Assembly: GCA_902799185.1 (NCBI GenBank)
Contig: CADBZO010000025.1
Location: 1 to 56,909 of the forward strand
Length of the DNA: 56,909 nucleotides
From: an uncultured Bacteroidales bacterium
Lineage (GTDB): Bacteria; Bacteroidota; Bacteroidia; Bacteroidales; Paludibacteraceae
Reading direction: 5' to 3'
The notes below the pieces were generated by a model. That model ran no database searches. It was given only the letters and a program-made list of their open reading frames with translations, and had not been told where the DNA came from. Shown here piece by piece: positions 1 through 6,596 of this stretch. Each line of letters starts with the position of its first letter. Positions within the stretch are counted from its first letter, which is position 1. A program made the position numbers and the translations under genes.

Positions 1-126
1 GTCGTGGAAGATGACCTCGATGCAGTTGGAGGAGGCACGGCGGCGACGGTGAACCATCTCCGCGCCCAAGGTGTCATGGAGGCGGAGGTACATTTTGTAC
101 AAAGCAGGGTTGATTTTAGAGTTCAT
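1..126 (-). CDS. Unidentified protein, N-terminal 42 codons only
   Basis: The frame starts at ATG 126 (minus strand) and runs off the left edge without a stop. The visible residues begin MNSKINPALYKMYLRLHDTL and are rich in Arg; there is no signal peptide, so the protein is probably cytoplasmic. I do not recognise the family. It is treated as real because a good promoter lies at 312-343 and because its leader holds an element (149-202) almost identical to one in the ppdK leader. That suggests the two genes share a control. Confidence 0.6.
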   Translation of the reverse strand, partial: MNSKINPALYKMYLRLHDTLGAEMVHRRRRASSNCIEVIFHD

Positions 127-148
127 AGGTGTAGGTTTTAATGGTTTG

Positions 149-202
149 TTTCAAAATCACGGGATATATACTATGTATATATAGGGTGCGGTAGGATACG
201 AT
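149..202 (-). promoter_or_regulatory. Leader element A, near-identical to element B before ppdK
   Basis: Read on the minus strand, these 54 nt match 37058-37113 except for one substitution and two single-base indels. The core is a palindrome with arms ATATATAC and GTATATAT around ATA. It lies in the 5' leader, about 110 nt after the -7 box at 312-319 and 22 nt before the start codon. It could be an operator for a dimeric regulator or an RNA hairpin. Confidence 0.7.
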
Positions 203-311
203 ACAGGTCCGACGTTGGGCCAATATAGGGCTGATGCAGGTTCGACAGGAGACGGGTTATGATCGCGCATCCATGTGCGATGCGGGGGCGGGGTCTTTCT
301 GAAACCGGGTA

Positions 312-343
312 CAAAGATACAACAAAAAAATGAGAAATGCAAA
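312..343 (-). promoter_or_regulatory. Bacteroidota promoter for the left-edge gene
   Basis: On the minus strand there is TTTGC, a 20-nt spacer with an A/T tract, then TATCTTTG (319 down to 312). This fits the TTG/TAnnTTTG consensus. The predicted start near 305 gives a leader of about 180 nt. Confidence 0.65.
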
Positions 344-417
344 TTTTCGGGGGGCGAAATTTACGCTAAAACACTGCGAAAGAGCATAAGTGACTGATTT
401 GACCGAACATTAGGGAG

Positions 418-525
418 ATGAAAAAACGCATGGTTATACAGGGGAAACAAAAGCCGGATTATATCCGGCGGAACTACCAAGAAAGGGGAAGAGCGGATAG
501 CATCCGGCGAAAAAGAAGAAAATAA
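418..525 (+). CDS. Possible very small basic protein (35 aa)
   Basis: ATG at 418 opens a 35-codon frame rich in Lys and Arg, ending at TAA 523-525. It runs across two small palindromes (GCCGGAT/ATCCGGC near 452-468 and a relative near 492-508), so its basic character may simply reflect repeat DNA. No clear promoter or well-spaced ribosome site was seen. It is as likely to be non-coding. Confidence 0.15.
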   Translation: MKKRMVIQGKQKPDYIRRNYQERGRADSIRRKRRK

Positions 526-560
526 TATGGATAGTTTGGCACGGAATTTGTTATGCTACT

Positions 561-630
561 ATAGTAGAAAGTAGAAAGACAAAAGTAGAAAGACAAAAGT
601 CAAAAGTCAAAAGTCAAAAGTCAAAAGACA
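561..630 (+). repeat. GTCAAAA / GTAGAAAGACAAAA short tandem repeat
   Basis: Degenerate repeats of AGACAAAAGTAGAA and then about five units of GTCAAAA lie directly upstream of moxR. The same repeat family recurs inside genes near 15930, 21048 and 21711 and between genes near 25316. The rest of the 127-651 interval holds only the leader and promoter above and two small palindromes. Confidence 0.8.
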
Positions 631-651
631 ATAATTAAAACACTATACAAA

Positions 652-1647
652 ATGCAAAATCCTGTTGATATTCGCGAGTTGCAAGAGCGTGTGGAACGCG
701 AGAGCTCGTTTGTAGATGCCTTGACATTAGGCATGAACCAAGTGATTGTAGGTCAGAAGCACCTGGTAGAGAGTCTGCTGATCGGTTTGCTGAGCGACGG
801 ACATATTCTGTTGGAAGGTGTGCCTGGTCTGGCTAAGACATTAGCTATCAAGACCTTGAGCGATCTGATCAAGGCTGATTTCAGCCGTATCCAATTCACC
901 CCGGATCTGTTGCCTGCCGATGTACTCGGTACGCAGATTTACAGTCAGAAGAGCGAAGAATTCAAGATCAAGAAAGGTCCGATCTTCGCTAATTTTGTGT
1001 TAGCGGACGAGATCAACCGTGCTCCGGCGAAAGTACAGAGTGCGTTGTTGGAGGCGATGCAGGAGCGCCAGGTGACAATCGGCGAGGAGACGTTCAAACT
1101 GGACGATCCGTTCTTGGTATTGGCGACGCAGAACCCGATAGAGCAGGAAGGTACCTACCCTCTTCCGGAGGCGCAGACCGACCGTTTCATGCTGAAGGTA
1201 GTGATCGGTTATCCGAAGAAAGAGGAGGAGCAGGCGATTATCCGTCAGAACATCGCTTCTGAGAAGAAGACCGTTCTGCCGATCCTGAGCACCGCGGACA
1301 TCATCAAGGCCCGCAAGATTGTGGAGGAGGTGTATCTGGACGAGAAAATCGAGAAATACATCGTCGATATCGTCTTTGCTACCCGTCAGCCGGAAGAGTA
1401 CGGTCTGAAAGAGCTGAAACAGATGATTGCCTTCGGCGGTTCGCCCCGTGCAAGTATCAGCCTCGCCCGCGCCGCACGTGCGTACGCGTTTATTCATAGG
1501 AGAGGTTACGTGACGCCGGAAGACGTGCGTGCCGTTTGCTACGACGTACTGCGCCACCGTATCGGTCTGACCTACGAGGCAGAGGCGAATAACATGACGA
1601 CGGAGGATATCATCACCGAGGTGCTCAACGCGGTACAGGTACCGTAA
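652..1647 (+). CDS. MoxR-family AAA+ ATPase of the bat operon
   Basis: A 331-aa cytoplasmic AAA+ ATPase. The Walker A motif is GVPGLAKT (about residues 56-63), the Walker B segment is LADEINRAP, and the sensor-type segment ATQNPIEQEGTYPLPEAQTD is typical of MoxR proteins. MoxR ATPases are thought to act as chaperones that mature von Willebrand factor A (VWA) proteins, and this one stands first in a run containing a DUF58 protein and two VWA proteins. The length is usual for the family. The upstream DNA is a short tandem repeat, and a 9-bp tandem array separates it from the next gene. Confidence 0.95.
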   Translation: MQNPVDIRELQERVERESSFVDALTLGMNQVIVGQKHLVESLLIGLLSDGHILLEGVPGLAKTLAIKTLSDLIKADFSRIQFTPDLLPADVLGTQIYSQKSEEFKIKKGPIFANFVLADEINRAPAKVQSALLEAMQERQVTIGEETFKLDDPFLVLATQNPIEQEGTYPLPEAQTDRFMLKVVIGYPKKEEEQAIIRQNIASEKKTVLPILSTADIIKARKIVEEVYLDEKIEKYIVDIVFATRQPEEYGLKELKQMIAFGGSPRASISLARAARAYAFIHRRGYVTPEDVRAVCYDVLRHRIGLTYEAEANNMTTEDIITEVLNAVQVP

Positions 1648-1650
1648 ACA

Positions 1651-1794
1651 TAGTTTACGTAGTTTACGTAGTTTACGTAGTTTACGTAGTTTGCGTAGTT
1701 TACGTAGTTTGCGTAGTTTGCGTAGTTTGCGTAGTTTGCGTAGTTTACGTAGTTTACGAAAATTACGTAGATTACGAAAATAACGAAAATAACG
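1651..1794 (+). repeat. 9-bp tandem array, TAGTTTACG x16
   Basis: Twelve consecutive units of TAGTTT(A/G)CG are followed by four degenerate units (AAAATTACG, TAGATTACG, AAAATAACG twice). The array fills nearly the whole gap between moxR and the DUF58 gene and ends 6 bp before its ATG. Each unit junction contains the self-complementary TACGTA or a variant. Confidence 0.95.
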
Positions 1795-1800
1795 TCATTT

Positions 1801-2685
1801 ATGACTTCAGAAGAGTTATTACAGAAGGTTCGGAAGATAGAGATCAAGACCCACGGGTTGAGCAAGAATATCTTCGCAGGCGAATACCACAGCCAGTTCA
1901 AAGGCCGTGGTATGGCCTTCAGCGAGGTACGCGAATACCAGCCCGGCGACGATGTGCGTTCCATTGACTGGAACGTGACGGCCCGCATGAACAGGCCGTA
2001 TATCAAGGTCTATGAAGAAGAGCGGGAACTGACGGTGATGTTGCTCGTGGATGTCAGCGGAAGCCGAAATTTCGGTACTGTCAGCCAGATGAAACGCGAC
2101 ACCATGGCCGAAGTAGCCGCTACCCTCGCCTTCTCCACGATTGAGAACAACGACAAAGTGGGTGTGATCTTCTTCTCGGACCAAGTGGAGAAATTCATTC
2201 CTCCGAAGAAAGGCAAGAGCCACGTGCTGCATATCATCCGCGAGCTGCTGAGCTTCGAGCCGGAACACCGGGGAACGGATATCAACGCGGCATTGGAGTT
2301 TCTGACCAACGCGCAGAAGAGACGCTGCACGGCGTTTGTCATCAGCGATTTAATAACCCCACCCCAACCCTCCCCTCAAGGGAGGGGGCATGTAGATCCC
2401 GTCATCATCGCAAGCCGGAAGCACGACCTGAACGTGATACAGATTTACGACCGGCGTGACGCAGAGCTGCCGGACGTCGGGCTGCTGAAAGTGAAAGACC
2501 CGGAGACGGGTGCCCGCGTATGGACCGACACGTCGTTAGCAAGTGTGCGTGAGGCGTACGCCGGAGCATGGCGGGCACAGCAGGAGGCGCTGGAGACGAT
2601 ATATTCCAAAACCGGCATCAACCACGTATCCATGCGGACGGATGAAGACTATGTGAAAAAGTTGATGCAACTTTTTAGAAATTAA
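1801..2685 (+). CDS. DUF58 / VWA-like protein of the bat operon
   Basis: A 294-aa protein with the DUF58 signature (GRGMAFSEVREYQPGDDVRS, then DWNVTARMNRPYIK) and a metal-site motif DVSGS (about residue 82), as in VWA domains. It has no signal peptide or membrane segment. In bat operons the DUF58 protein follows MoxR and is presumed to be its client. A palindromic repeat (2355-2388) is inserted in frame near residues 185-196, where it encodes a stretch including TPPQPSPQGRG that the family does not need. This looks like a tolerated insertion in a surface loop. Confidence 0.93.
   Translation: MTSEELLQKVRKIEIKTHGLSKNIFAGEYHSQFKGRGMAFSEVREYQPGDDVRSIDWNVTARMNRPYIKVYEEERELTVMLLVDVSGSRNFGTVSQMKRDTMAEVAATLAFSTIENNDKVGVIFFSDQVEKFIPPKKGKSHVLHIIRELLSFEPEHRGTDINAALEFLTNAQKRRCTAFVISDLITPPQPSPQGRGHVDPVIIASRKHDLNVIQIYDRRDAELPDVGLLKVKDPETGARVWTDTSLASVREAYAGAWRAQQEALETIYSKTGINHVSMRTDEDYVKKLMQLFRN
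2355..2388 (+). repeat. CCCTCCCCTCAAGGGAGGG palindromic repeat, in-frame copy 1
   Basis: A C-rich lead followed by CCCTCCCCTCAAGGGAGGG, which can fold as a hairpin, lies inside the DUF58 gene. Sister copies are at 3700-3732, 5821-5852 and (reverse) 14838-14870. Confidence 0.85.
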
Positions 2686-2690
2686 CAAAT

Positions 2691-2809
2691 AACAATTCAC
2701 AATTCACAAAGGGCTACGGAGCTTGGTACAACGTTTTAAGATACGTACTTTCTATGAAATTTGTACAAAAGCCCATAGGACGCTTTGTAAATTGTACATT
2801 GTAAATTAT
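2691..2809 (+). mobile_element. MITE-like element E1 with imperfect inverted ends
   Basis: The left end reads CAATTCACAATTCACAAAG. The right end, CTTTGTAAATTGTACATT, is its imperfect inverted complement. The interior shares GGTAC and GTAC blocks with element E2 (13161-13298, opposite strand). E1 ends about 10 bp before the ATG of the next gene, so it forms that gene's translation-initiation region. Confidence 0.6.
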
Positions 2810-2818
2810 ACATTGAAA

Positions 2819-3754
2819 ATGTTAAACATTTTATTAGCGATAGTCGTCAGTGCGAGTATTGACTCGACGACGCTGATGATCGGCGACCAGACAGACCTGC
2901 ACCTGAGCGTGACGCACGAGGCGGGCGAGCAAGTGGAGTGGCCGGTCTTCGGCGAGCAGTTGCAGGAGGGAATCGAAATCGTGGACAAGACGATAGTCGA
3001 TACCTTGCAGCTGTCCGACGGACGCGTGCAAGAGCACCAGTACCTGACGCTGACGAGTTTCAAAGACTCGCTGTTCTCCATCGAGCCCATAGCCGTAGTA
3101 AGCGGTAGCGACACATTCTTCACCGAGCCGATGGCGCTGAATATCGTACAGCCGTTCGAGGTGGACAGTTCGCTCGCTATCACGGATATCAAAGACATCG
3201 AGAAAGCGCCTATATACTGGTGGGGCATCATCCGCTGGGTGCTGCTGGCACTGGCGTTAGCAGGTCTCGCTATCGGCGGTTACTACGGCTGGCAGTGGTA
3301 CCGGAAACACCGCAAGACAGAGGAAGAGCCGGTGGATCCGGAGTTGCTGCGCCCGGCGGACGAAGTGGCACTGGAGAAACTGGACGCCATCAAAGAGGCG
3401 AAAATATGGAAGGACGGCAAGATCAAAGAGTACCAGACGGAACTGACGGATGTCGTACGCGAATATATCAGCCGCCGGTTCGACGTACAGAGTACCGAGA
3501 AGACCTCCGACGAGACCTTAAAGGAGGTAAAACCTCTATTGGTGAATGGTGATTTGGCATTGGAAGATGGCAAAGAGCTCTACGAGAGGCTGAGCAAGAT
3601 GCTGCGCACGGCGGATCTCGTCAAGTTCGCCAAATGGCACACCACGCCGGACGAGAACGAGAGCGCACTGACCACGGCGTATGATTTCGTGAAAGAGACA
3701 ACCCCATCCCAGCCCTCCCCTCAAGGGAGGGAGGAAGATGCGCCTCAAGCATAA
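2819..3754 (+). CDS. Bat-operon membrane protein with N-terminal extracytoplasmic domain
   Basis: A 311-aa protein starting at ATG 2819 (MLNILLAIVVSAS). Upstream in-frame codons belong to the MITE-like element, so the longer frame from 2723 is rejected. The N-terminal hydrophobic segment is a likely signal or anchor. A domain of about 110 residues resembling the beta-sandwich of BatD follows, then one strong membrane helix (WWGIIRWVLLALALAGLAIG) and a charged cytoplasmic tail. A protein of this kind sits between the DUF58 gene and batA in Bacteroides bat operons. The C-terminus is made of the palindromic repeat (PSQPSPQGRE), so the original end has been replaced or extended. Confidence 0.85.
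   Translation: MLNILLAIVVSASIDSTTLMIGDQTDLHLSVTHEAGEQVEWPVFGEQLQEGIEIVDKTIVDTLQLSDGRVQEHQYLTLTSFKDSLFSIEPIAVVSGSDTFFTEPMALNIVQPFEVDSSLAITDIKDIEKAPIYWWGIIRWVLLALALAGLAIGGYYGWQWYRKHRKTEEEPVDPELLRPADEVALEKLDAIKEAKIWKDGKIKEYQTELTDVVREYISRRFDVQSTEKTSDETLKEVKPLLVNGDLALEDGKELYERLSKMLRTADLVKFAKWHTTPDENESALTTAYDFVKETTPSQPSPQGREEDAPQA
3700..3732 (+). repeat. CCCTCCCCTCAAGGGAGGG palindromic repeat, copy 2
   Basis: Same palindrome as at 2355, here forming the last codons of the preceding gene. The frame closes about 20 bp later. Confidence 0.85.
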
Positions 3755-3783
3755 ATGAACAAATGGTAAATGAATAAATGGTA
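3754..3783 (+). repeat. 15-bp direct repeat, AATGAAYAAATGGTA x2
   Basis: Two adjacent 15-bp units differing at one base fill the gap before batA and end 7 bp before its ATG. Confidence 0.85.
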
Positions 3784-3790
3784 AATTGTT

Positions 3791-4777
3791 ATGACATTTG
3801 CTAATCCGGGATATTTGTTTTTATTGCTGCTGTTGGTTCCCATCATAGGCTGGTATGTCTATGAGCTTTGGAAATCGGATGCGAGCGTACAGCTCTCCGA
3901 CACCCGCACGCTGGCAGCACAGCCCAAGAGTGTACGTATCCGGCTGCTGCACGTACCATTCGTATTACGCGTGGCGGCGGTGACCCTGCTGAGCCTGGCG
4001 TTGGCGCGCCCGCAGCTGACCAACCGCTGGTCAAGCGAGAGCACCGAAGGTATCGACATCATGATGGCGCTGGATATATCGGGTACCATGCTTGCCGAGG
4101 ACCTTCGTCCTAACCGTCTGGAGGCCGCCAAGCAGGTAGCAAGCGACTTCGTGATAGCCCGGCCGAACGACCAGATAGGTCTGGTGGTGTTCGCCGGGGA
4201 GAGTTTCACCCAGTGCCCGCTGACAACCGACCACGCAGTACTCATCAACCTCTTCAAATCCGTAGAATACGGAATGATAGAGGACGGTACGGCTATCGGT
4301 CTGGGTCTGGCTAACGCAGTGAACAGGATGAAAGACAGCCAGACGAAGTCAAAAGTGGTGATCCTGCTGACCGACGGCTCGAACAACCGCGGCGACATCG
4401 ACCCGCAGACGGCAGCGGAGATAGCCAGGAGTTTCGGCATCCGCGTCTATACGGTAGGCGTAGGTTCGTACGGTCAGACGCGTGTGCCCGTCCGCACCCC
4501 CATCGGTATGCAGTACGTGACGATGGATTCGGAGTTTGACGAGAGCACCTTGCGTGCCATCGCCCAGACGACGGGAGGCCAGTATTTCCGTGCCACAGAC
4601 AACAGCAGCCTGAAGAAGATCTACGAGCAGATAGACCAGCTGGAGAAGACCAAACTGCGGGTACGCGAGTACTCGAAACACACGGAGAACTTCGCTCCGT
4701 TCCTCTACGCCGCCCTGCTCTGTCTGCTGTTAGAGGTGATTCTGAGGTACTTTGTGCTCCGCACAATTACGAATTAA
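3791..4777 (+). CDS. batA: BatA, VWA-domain membrane protein
   Basis: A 328-aa protein with an N-terminal membrane segment (YLFLLLLLVPIIGWYVYEL), a second near residue 60, a VWA domain whose metal site starts DISGTM, and a C-terminal membrane helix. This is the BatA/BatB architecture: two N-terminal helices, a VWA domain facing the periplasm and a C-terminal anchor. In Bacteroides fragilis the bat genes were linked to oxygen tolerance; the biochemical role is unresolved. The start at 3791 gives the expected N-terminus (MTFANPGYLFLL). An AATTACGAATTA-type repeat closes the gene and fills the gap to batB. Confidence 0.95.
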   Translation: MTFANPGYLFLLLLLVPIIGWYVYELWKSDASVQLSDTRTLAAQPKSVRIRLLHVPFVLRVAAVTLLSLALARPQLTNRWSSESTEGIDIMMALDISGTMLAEDLRPNRLEAAKQVASDFVIARPNDQIGLVVFAGESFTQCPLTTDHAVLINLFKSVEYGMIEDGTAIGLGLANAVNRMKDSQTKSKVVILLTDGSNNRGDIDPQTAAEIARSFGIRVYTVGVGSYGQTRVPVRTPIGMQYVTMDSEFDESTLRAIAQTTGGQYFRATDNSSLKKIYEQIDQLEKTKLRVREYSKHTENFAPFLYAALLCLLLEVILRYFVLRTITN

Positions 4778-4793
4778 AAATTACGAATGAAGT

Positions 4794-5819
4794 ATGTTTA
4801 GGTTTGCGAATATAGAGGTTTTATGGCTGCTGGTGACGATACCGGTTTTTATAGCAGCCTATATATGGTACACACGGCGGAAGCGTCGTGAGTTAGAGGC
4901 GTTCGGCGACCCCGAACTGATGGAGCAGCTGATGCCCAACGCCAGCCGTGTACGCCCGACCGTGAAGTTCTCCATACTGATGGTTGCCCTGACGCTCCTG
5001 ATCGTCGCTGCCGCCAGACCGCAGTTCGGCCAGAGCGAGCGGACGGAGAAACGGCAAGGTATAGAGGCCATCGTGGCACTGGATATATCCAACTCGATGA
5101 TGGCGGAGGACGTAGCGCCGAACCGTCTGGACAGGGCCAAACAGATGCTTTCCAAGCTGATGGACAACATGGTGAATGACAAAGTGGGTCTGGTGGTGTT
5201 CGCCGGTGACGCGTTCGTGCAACTGCCAATCACCTGCGACTACGTGTCGGCGAAGATGTTTATGAACACCATCAAACCGGACCTGATCAAGACCCAAGGA
5301 ACGGCTATCGGTCAGGCGCTGAGCACGAGTATCCGTTGTTTCGGCGAACAGAGCGAAGCCAGCCGCGCCATCATCCTCATCACTGACGGTGAGAACCACG
5401 AGGACGACGCCGTAGCCGTAGCCAAACGCGCCAGAGAGGAAGGGATACAGGTGCTGGTGGTAGGTATCGGCAAGCCCGAAGGCAGTCCTATTCCTATCCC
5501 GGGCACGAACAACTTCATCAAGGACCGGCAGGGCAATGTGGTAGTGAGCAAACTCAACGAAGAGATGTGCCGCGAGATAGCACAAGCCGGTGGCGGTCTG
5601 TATGTCCGTTGCGACAACTCCAACACCGCTACGCGGGCTATCCAGAAAGAGCTGGACAAACTGGCCACCCAAGAGATAGAGACCCAGGTCTATACGGATT
5701 ATAATGAACAGTTCCAGAGTTTCGCACTGATTGCGCTGCTGCTGTTGGTGGTTGATTTCTTCATCTTCAGCCGCAAGAACAAAGCGATTACCCGTTTGGA
5801 TATTTTCGGAGAGAAGTAA
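4794..5819 (+). CDS. batB: BatB, VWA-domain membrane protein
   Basis: A 341-aa paralogue of BatA with the same plan: N-terminal helices (LWLLVTIPVFIAAYIWY and FSILMVALTLLIVAAA), a VWA domain with DISNSM, and a C-terminal helix (FALIALLLLVVDFFIF). Typical shared segments are MAEDVAPNRLDRAKQ and VGLVVFAGDAF. It lies 16 bp after batA and probably forms a periplasmic complex with BatA and the TPR proteins BatC and BatE. Confidence 0.95.
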   Translation: MFRFANIEVLWLLVTIPVFIAAYIWYTRRKRRELEAFGDPELMEQLMPNASRVRPTVKFSILMVALTLLIVAAARPQFGQSERTEKRQGIEAIVALDISNSMMAEDVAPNRLDRAKQMLSKLMDNMVNDKVGLVVFAGDAFVQLPITCDYVSAKMFMNTIKPDLIKTQGTAIGQALSTSIRCFGEQSEASRAIILITDGENHEDDAVAVAKRAREEGIQVLVVGIGKPEGSPIPIPGTNNFIKDRQGNVVVSKLNEEMCREIAQAGGGLYVRCDNSNTATRAIQKELDKLATQEIETQVYTDYNEQFQSFALIALLLLVVDFFIFSRKNKAITRLDIFGEK

Positions 5820-5820
5820 C

Positions 5821-5852
5821 AACCCCACCCCATCCCTCCCCTCAAGGGAGGG
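5821..5852 (+). repeat. CCCTCCCCTCAAGGGAGGG palindromic repeat, copy 3 (intergenic)
   Basis: The copy in the batB-batC gap starts one base after the batB stop codon. In a transcript it would fold as a G/C-rich hairpin just upstream of batC. Confidence 0.85.
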
Positions 5853-5873
5853 CGATTATACTAGTTGGAAGTT

Positions 5874-6593
5874 ATGAATAGAAAGATATTTAGCATATTA
5901 GTAGTATTTTTACTCACATTTAGTTCAGCGTCTTTTGCACAGAAAGAAGCATCGGACGTGCGGCGCGGCAACAGGCAGTACCGCAAGCAGAACTACACCG
6001 AGGCGGAGGTGAACTACCGCCGCGGACTGGAGAAGAACAAGAACGGCTACGAGGCGCATTACAACCTCGGCGACGCGCTGTTCAAACAGGACAAGTACGC
6101 CGAGGCGCAGGCGGAGTTTGAGACCGCAGCCAAGATGCTGGACAAGAACGAAGACAAAGAGCGTTACTCCAAGGCGATGCACAATATCGGCAACTGCGCT
6201 TTCGCGCAACAGCAGTACGGGCCTGCCGTAGCGGCCTTCCAAGAGTCGCTGCGCGCGAACCCCAAGGATAATGACACGCGGTATAACTTAGTGAAATCCA
6301 TGGAGATGTTGCAGCAACAGCAACAACAGCAACAACAGCAACAACAGAACCAGGATCAGAAACAAGACCAGCAACAGCAACAGCAACAACAAGAGCAACA
6401 ACAAGAGCAACAACAGCAACAGGACCAGCAACAGCAAGAACAGGAGCAACAGCAGGAGCAGCAGAACGAGGACCGGATGGACAAAGAGACAGCCGAGCAG
6501 ATTCTGCAAGCCCTGGAGCAAGACGAGCAAGAGACACAAGAGAAACTGCAACGGCAGCAGGGTAAGAAACGCCGTGTAGAAAAGGAGTGGTAG
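5874..6593 (+). CDS. batC: BatC, TPR protein with Gln-rich tail
   Basis: A 239-aa exported protein starting at ATG 5874 after GGAAG; a TTG nine bases upstream is possible but unnecessary. The signal peptide ends FSSASFAQ. Two to three TPR units follow (ADVRRGNRQYRKQNY, YEAHYNLGDALFKQDKY, YSKAMHNIGNCAFAQQQY). After about residue 145 comes a run of roughly 55 residues that is almost all Gln with some Glu/Asp, encoded by CAG/CAA repeats (6310-6476). The tail ends in a basic KKRRVEKEW. BatC proteins are TPR partners of BatA/B, and the repeat-coded tail is prone to length change. Confidence 0.92.
   Translation: MNRKIFSILVVFLLTFSSASFAQKEASDVRRGNRQYRKQNYTEAEVNYRRGLEKNKNGYEAHYNLGDALFKQDKYAEAQAEFETAAKMLDKNEDKERYSKAMHNIGNCAFAQQQYGPAVAAFQESLRANPKDNDTRYNLVKSMEMLQQQQQQQQQQQQNQDQKQDQQQQQQQQEQQQEQQQQQDQQQQEQEQQQEQQNEDRMDKETAEQILQALEQDEQETQEKLQRQQGKKRRVEKEW
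6310..6476 (+). repeat. CAA/CAG trinucleotide-rich tract in batC
   Basis: Imperfect CAA/CAG repeats encode an almost pure Gln stretch. Because the unit is three bases, copy-number change keeps the frame. Confidence 0.9.
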
Positions 6594-6596
6594 TAT

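Noticed and set aside
1572-2006. Minus-strand 144-codon frame with NYVNYANYV repeats
   Set aside because: It is the complement of the 9-bp array between moxR and the DUF58 gene.
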